The position numbers and the translations under genes are program-made. DNA of 35,921 nt, taken from assembly GCA_012727895.1 (NCBI GenBank), contig JAAYGG010000053.1, forward strand, positions 1 to 35,921. The letters run 5' to 3'. Shown here piece by piece: positions 33,561 to 35,921 of this stretch. Positions within the stretch are counted from its first letter, which is position 1; every line of letters begins with the position of its first letter. Below the pieces are notes generated by a model. It saw nothing but the letters and a program-made list of their open reading frames with translations, ran no database searches and had not been told where the DNA came from. This stretch comes from Bacillota bacterium (GTDB lineage: Bacteria > Bacillota > UBA4882 > UBA10575).

Positions 33561-34184
33561 ATGAATTTGCAAGTGAACCCCACCAGAATGGAACTCCTGC
33601 GCTTGAAGAAACGCCTGCGGGTGGCTGTGCGCGGGCATAAGCTACTAAAAGATAAACTGGACGAATTGATGAAGAACTTCCTCGAACTGGTCGAGGAGAA
33701 CCGGCGTCTCCGGACCGAAGTGGAAGAGGGTCTTACCCGGGCTTTCCGGGGTTTCGCCATGGCCAGGGCCGTCCTTTCCTGGAGTTACCTGGAGACCGCC
33801 CTGGGCGCCCACAGGGAACGGCGGGGGGTCACGGCGAAACCGGTCAGAAGGATGAACATGGAGATCCCCCACTTTCTCCTGGATGAAGAGGAACCGAATA
33901 TTTACCCTTACGGGCTGGCCGAAACCACCGGGGATCTGGACGAGGCGGTACGCCGGTTACATGCGGTCTTTAAGCCCTTAGTCCAACTGGCCGAGGTGGA
34001 AAAGACCGTCGAACTGATGGCCGGGGAGATTGAACGGACGCGCAGGCGGGTAAATGCCTTGGAGCATGTGCTCATCCCCCAACTGGAGGAACAGGCCAGG
34101 TATATCACGATGAAACTTGAGGAAAACGAACGGGGGAACCTGGTCCGCCTGATGAAGGTGAAGGAGATTGTCGGGCACGGGTAA
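33561..34184 (+). CDS. ntpD: V/A-type ATPase subunit D (central shaft)
   Basis: The 207-residue protein starts NPTRMELLRLKKRLRVAVRGHKLLKDKLDEL, the well-known D-subunit N-terminal helix, and ends with a second long helix (RRRVNALEHVLIPQLEEQARYITMKLEENERGNLVRLMKVK). The two form the coiled-coil rotor shaft inside A3B3. GAGGAG and GAGGAA lie before the ATG. It is the last gene of the operon, 80 bases before a terminator. No G-type extra subunit follows. Confidence 0.97.
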   Translation: MNLQVNPTRMELLRLKKRLRVAVRGHKLLKDKLDELMKNFLELVEENRRLRTEVEEGLTRAFRGFAMARAVLSWSYLETALGAHRERRGVTAKPVRRMNMEIPHFLLDEEEPNIYPYGLAETTGDLDEAVRRLHAVFKPLVQLAEVEKTVELMAGEIERTRRRVNALEHVLIPQLEEQARYITMKLEENERGNLVRLMKVKEIVGHG

Positions 34185-34260
34185 GGCTAAGCGCGTGAAG
34201 GGAAGATGACAGGCAACTAAAGGTAGTAAGCAAATTTAAATTTAAAGAAAGCAGAGAAAA

Positions 34261-34299
34261 TAATAAAGAGGCCGCTTTTTTGCGGCCTCTTTTTATTGC
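34261..34299. terminator. Bidirectional terminator between the ATPase operon and the CBM9-like gene
   Basis: AAAGAGGCCGC (34265-34275) and GCGGCCTCTTT (34282-34292) form a perfect 11-bp stem with a six-T loop, flanked by AATA and TTATT. T tracts exist on both strands, so it can end the rightward ATPase operon and the leftward gene. Confidence 0.92.
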
Positions 34300-34320
34300 C
34301 GTATTGGCAGTGACGAAACC

Positions 34321-35556
34321 TTACTGTTCGAAATGGAGTTCGGCCAGGTCCTGCTGCTGCCAGCTGCGGTTGAACCCTTTCACCGGATAGAGCTGGGTCT
34401 TGCGGAAGAGCCCGTCGTTATCGGCGAGCGCGATATTCCAGCCGATGCTCTTGCCGGCCAGGTCCATCCCGGGGATCTGGACGGCGAATTCGAGGATGGT
34501 CCCATCTTCATTCCAGGCCGTCTCCACTTTCCCGCCGGAGAAGCCGGCGTCAAATTTCTTCCCGACCAGGGCCCGCATCTGCCTGAAGGTACTGTCGGTC
34601 TTGAAGAACAGTTCCACACAGTCGTTTTCATGAGGCTGGCTGGCTCTGATGTTGGTCTTGTTATCTACCCGGCGTACCAGCCCGTAAACGGTATCGCCCT
34701 GGTAGAGCAGGACCCAACTGCCGCTGGAATCATCGGCGGCCGGGGGTACCTGGTTGGTCGAGTTCAACTGGTTGAAAGCGAACGGGTAGATGATCCCCTG
34801 CTTCCAGATTTCATCGTCGATATTACCGTCGATCACCGGGGCGGTATCGGTTTTCTTGGCGATAAAAGCCGGGAATTCCGCAAAGCTTTTGGTGATCGGT
34901 TCGTGGGTGTTCTTCCCGGGCAGCAGGAAGACGATCTCAGCCAGATCCCGCTGCTGCCAACTGCGGTTGGCTCCAGGAATGGGGTAGAGCTGGGTTTTGC
35001 GGAAGAGACCGTCATTATCGGCTAAAGCGATGTTCCAGCCCAGGTTCTTCCCGGCCAGGTCCATCCCGGGGATCTGGACGGCGAATTCGAGGATGGTTCC
35101 ATCTTCGCTCCAGGCTGTCTCCACTTTCCCACCGGAGAAGCCGGTATCAAATTTCCTTCCGACCAGGGCCCGCATTTGCCTGAAGGTACTGTCGGTCTTG
35201 AAGAACAGTTCCACACAGTCGTTTTCGTGGGGTTGGCCGGCTCTAATGTGGGTCTTGTTGTCCACCCGGCGGACCAGCCCGTAAATGGTATCGCCCTTGT
35301 ACAGCAAACGCCAGTCGCCGCTGGAGTCATCTGCCGCCGGCGGCCGGAGATCGGCGTTGTTCAACTGGTTAAAGGCAAACGGGTATGTATATGCTCCTTT
35401 CCACTCGTCGTCACCGATCACACCATCGATTACCGGGGCATCCGTAGCCGGCGCCACGTAAAATGGCACAACGGCCCAGGGATTTTCGGCCGCTACACCC
35501 GCGGCAAAGGATAAAACCAGGGTAATTACGGCCGTAAGAAACAGGATTTTTCTCAA
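34321..35556 (-). CDS. Secreted protein with two tandem CBM9-like domains
   Basis: The 411-residue protein has a signal peptide (KILFLTAVITLVLSFAAGVAA, probable cut after residue 23) and two copies of one domain, roughly 35-222 and 234-411, with a period of 199 residues. Each begins APVIDG-x-I-x-D-D-x-W and contains YPFAFNQLN, LLYQGDTVYGLVRRVDNKT, PHENDCVELFFKTDSTFRQMRALVG, ILEFAVQIPGMDLAGK and GWNIALADNDGLFRKTQLYP. The APVIDG start and the beta-sandwich pattern resemble family 9 carbohydrate-binding modules. There is no catalytic domain or surface-layer anchor. TTG is the start, with GGAGGG 6 bases before it. Glycan binding is inferred; another extracellular sensor role is possible. Confidence 0.8.
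   Translation of the reverse strand: MRKILFLTAVITLVLSFAAGVAAENPWAVVPFYVAPATDAPVIDGVIGDDEWKGAYTYPFAFNQLNNADLRPPAADDSSGDWRLLYKGDTIYGLVRRVDNKTHIRAGQPHENDCVELFFKTDSTFRQMRALVGRKFDTGFSGGKVETAWSEDGTILEFAVQIPGMDLAGKNLGWNIALADNDGLFRKTQLYPIPGANRSWQQRDLAEIVFLLPGKNTHEPITKSFAEFPAFIAKKTDTAPVIDGNIDDEIWKQGIIYPFAFNQLNSTNQVPPAADDSSGSWVLLYQGDTVYGLVRRVDNKTNIRASQPHENDCVELFFKTDSTFRQMRALVGKKFDAGFSGGKVETAWNEDGTILEFAVQIPGMDLAGKSIGWNIALADNDGLFRKTQLYPVKGFNRSWQQQDLAELHFEQ
34333..35523. repeat. Tandem intragenic duplication, 597-bp period
   Basis: The two domain-encoding halves are near-identical over long blocks at an offset of 597 bases. For example, the block beginning CCGGCCAGGTCCATC at 34454 recurs at 35051, and GCCTGAAGGTACTGTCGG at 34581 recurs at 35178. 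Differences are scattered and mostly silent or conservative. Similarity is strongest around 34454-34680 against 35051-35277 and weaker at the domain ends. Confidence 0.9.
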
Positions 35557-35716
35557 TCTTTACCCTCCTTCAAAGATTGTTTTTTTATGGTAAAGCTCCA
35601 GTTACAAGGGAAAGCCGCCTTGCCTGCTGAAGCCTTCCATCAAAGCCCCTGTCTTGACGAAGAGTCAGGAGAAGAGCCAAGAGATTTGATTATAAGTTTG
35701 GAGAAAATAATCCCTT
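35557..35716 (-). other. Long structured leader of the CBM9-like gene
   Basis: About 160 bases of leader lie between the predicted start of transcription and the TTG codon, without any gene. Read leftward it contains a TGAC-TCTTC-GTCA hairpin and a longer stem formed by GGAAGGC with GCTTTCC enclosing CAGCAGGCAAGG, then an A-run and the GGAGGG ribosome site. It does not match any riboswitch class I can recall. A simple untranslated leader is also possible. Confidence 0.4.
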
Positions 35717-35723
35717 AAGTAAT

Positions 35724-35752
35724 AGTATAGAATTTTTGGCAGGGCGGATCAA
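35724..35752 (-). promoter_or_regulatory. Promoter of the CBM9-like gene
   Basis: Read leftward, TTGATC (35752-35747) and TATACT (35729-35724) are separated by 17 bases. The -10 matches 5 of 6 and the -35 matches 4 of 6 consensus bases. No other pair of similar quality lies nearer the gene. Confidence 0.55.
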
Positions 35753-35841
35753 GCCTGGAATTATAAGAAAATATGAGATTGAAAGGAAAGATCCGCGATC
35801 AAGTCCAAATTAGTGTGTAAATTCCTCAGTTATCATTATGC

Positions 35842-35921
35842 TTATCCGATATAAGCAATATTACTTCGATCATTAATTTGTTTTTGCTCTTCTTGCCACT
35901 GAAGGTATTCACTCATATCCA
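35842..35921 (-). CDS. 3' end of a leftward gene (partial)
   Basis: A frame enters from the right edge and stops with TAA at 35844-35842. Its last residues read MSEYLQWQEEQKQINDRSNIAYIG, a hydrophilic tail in AT-rich sequence unlike the GC-rich neighbours. The ATG at 35919 has no visible ribosome site within the window, so a longer gene continuing outside is more likely than a 24-residue gene. A GCTTAT/ATAAGC hairpin overlaps the stop codon, without a T tract. I do not recognise the protein; coding status is uncertain. Confidence 0.35.
   Translation of the reverse strand, partial: DMSEYLQWQEEQKQINDRSNIAYIG

Noticed and set aside
32013-33638. 541-codon antisense frame opposite ATPase subunit B
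   Set aside because: It is the shadow of a GC-rich, strongly conserved gene, with no recognisable domain. The same applies to long antisense frames opposite galK (9941-10942), hppA (20766-21656) and subunit I.
35557-35716. A known riboswitch (c-di-GMP, TPP, cobalamin, SAM) in the CBM9-like gene leader
   Set aside because: None of the conserved core motifs of these classes is present.
1-35921. CRISPR array, complete insertion sequence, prophage or toxin-antitoxin pair
   Set aside because: No regularly spaced direct repeats, integrase, complete transposase or paired small toxin/antitoxin frames were seen.

Overview
The window looks like a chromosomal segment of an anaerobic Bacillota (Clostridia or Limnochordia type). 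The evidence is: TPP and T-box leaders placed upstream of the genes they usually control in Firmicutes, strong AGGAGG-type ribosome sites with some TTG and GTG starts, an oxygen-sensitive ThiH route to the thiazole, a McsB-type arginine-phosphatase domain, and an archaeal/clostridial-type V/A-ATPase operon. The core is GC-rich by eye, while roughly the first 700 and last 350 bases are clearly more AT-rich and hold gene fragments. Species cannot be named from the sequence alone.

Layout. 1-715: an AT-rich edge with the 5' end of a leftward gene (possibly a transposase), then a rightward class I cyclic-di-GMP riboswitch, a terminator hairpin and a 54-residue orphan ORF. 765-6507: a TPP-riboswitch-controlled operon thiS-thiG-thiH-thiF-thiD2/thiE-thiC, which covers thiazole, pyrimidine and coupling steps. 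6517-9900 (leftward): a trehalose-synthase-like GT4 glycosyltransferase and transketolase. 10151-12372: galK-galE. 12380-14935: a cysteine T-box leader, then cysE-cysS. 15097-19489: tsaC (Sua5), a DUF3108 protein, a fused arginine phosphatase-RpiB, a TagO/WecA-type transferase and an orphan atpZ. 19692-21803: a membrane pyrophosphatase. 21892-22566: a DUF502 membrane protein. 22688-25460: an overlapping pair, an opine-dehydrogenase-fold enzyme and a B12-binding TIM-barrel-like protein of unknown reaction. 25665-34184: a complete V/A-type ATPase operon in the order H(G)-I-K-E-C-F-A-B-D. 34321-35556 (leftward): a secreted protein with two nearly identical CBM9-like domains. 35842-35921: the 3' end of a leftward gene.

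How it fits together. The bioenergetic genes are the most coherent story. The rotor subunit K keeps the whole Enterococcus hirae NtpK sodium site (L57, T60, Q61, Y64, Q106, E135, all at a constant offset of 4). The pyrophosphatase has the signature of K+-dependent enzymes, a clade that includes Na+ pumps. An orphan atpZ sits after tagO/wecA, where many Clostridia carry the F1F0 operon. Together these suggest an organism that uses sodium and PPi for energy and has replaced its F-type ATP synthase. The least explained system is the dehydrogenase/B12-protein pair, which has its own strong promoter and a short hairpin leader. No CRISPR array, tRNA, rRNA or complete insertion sequence was seen.
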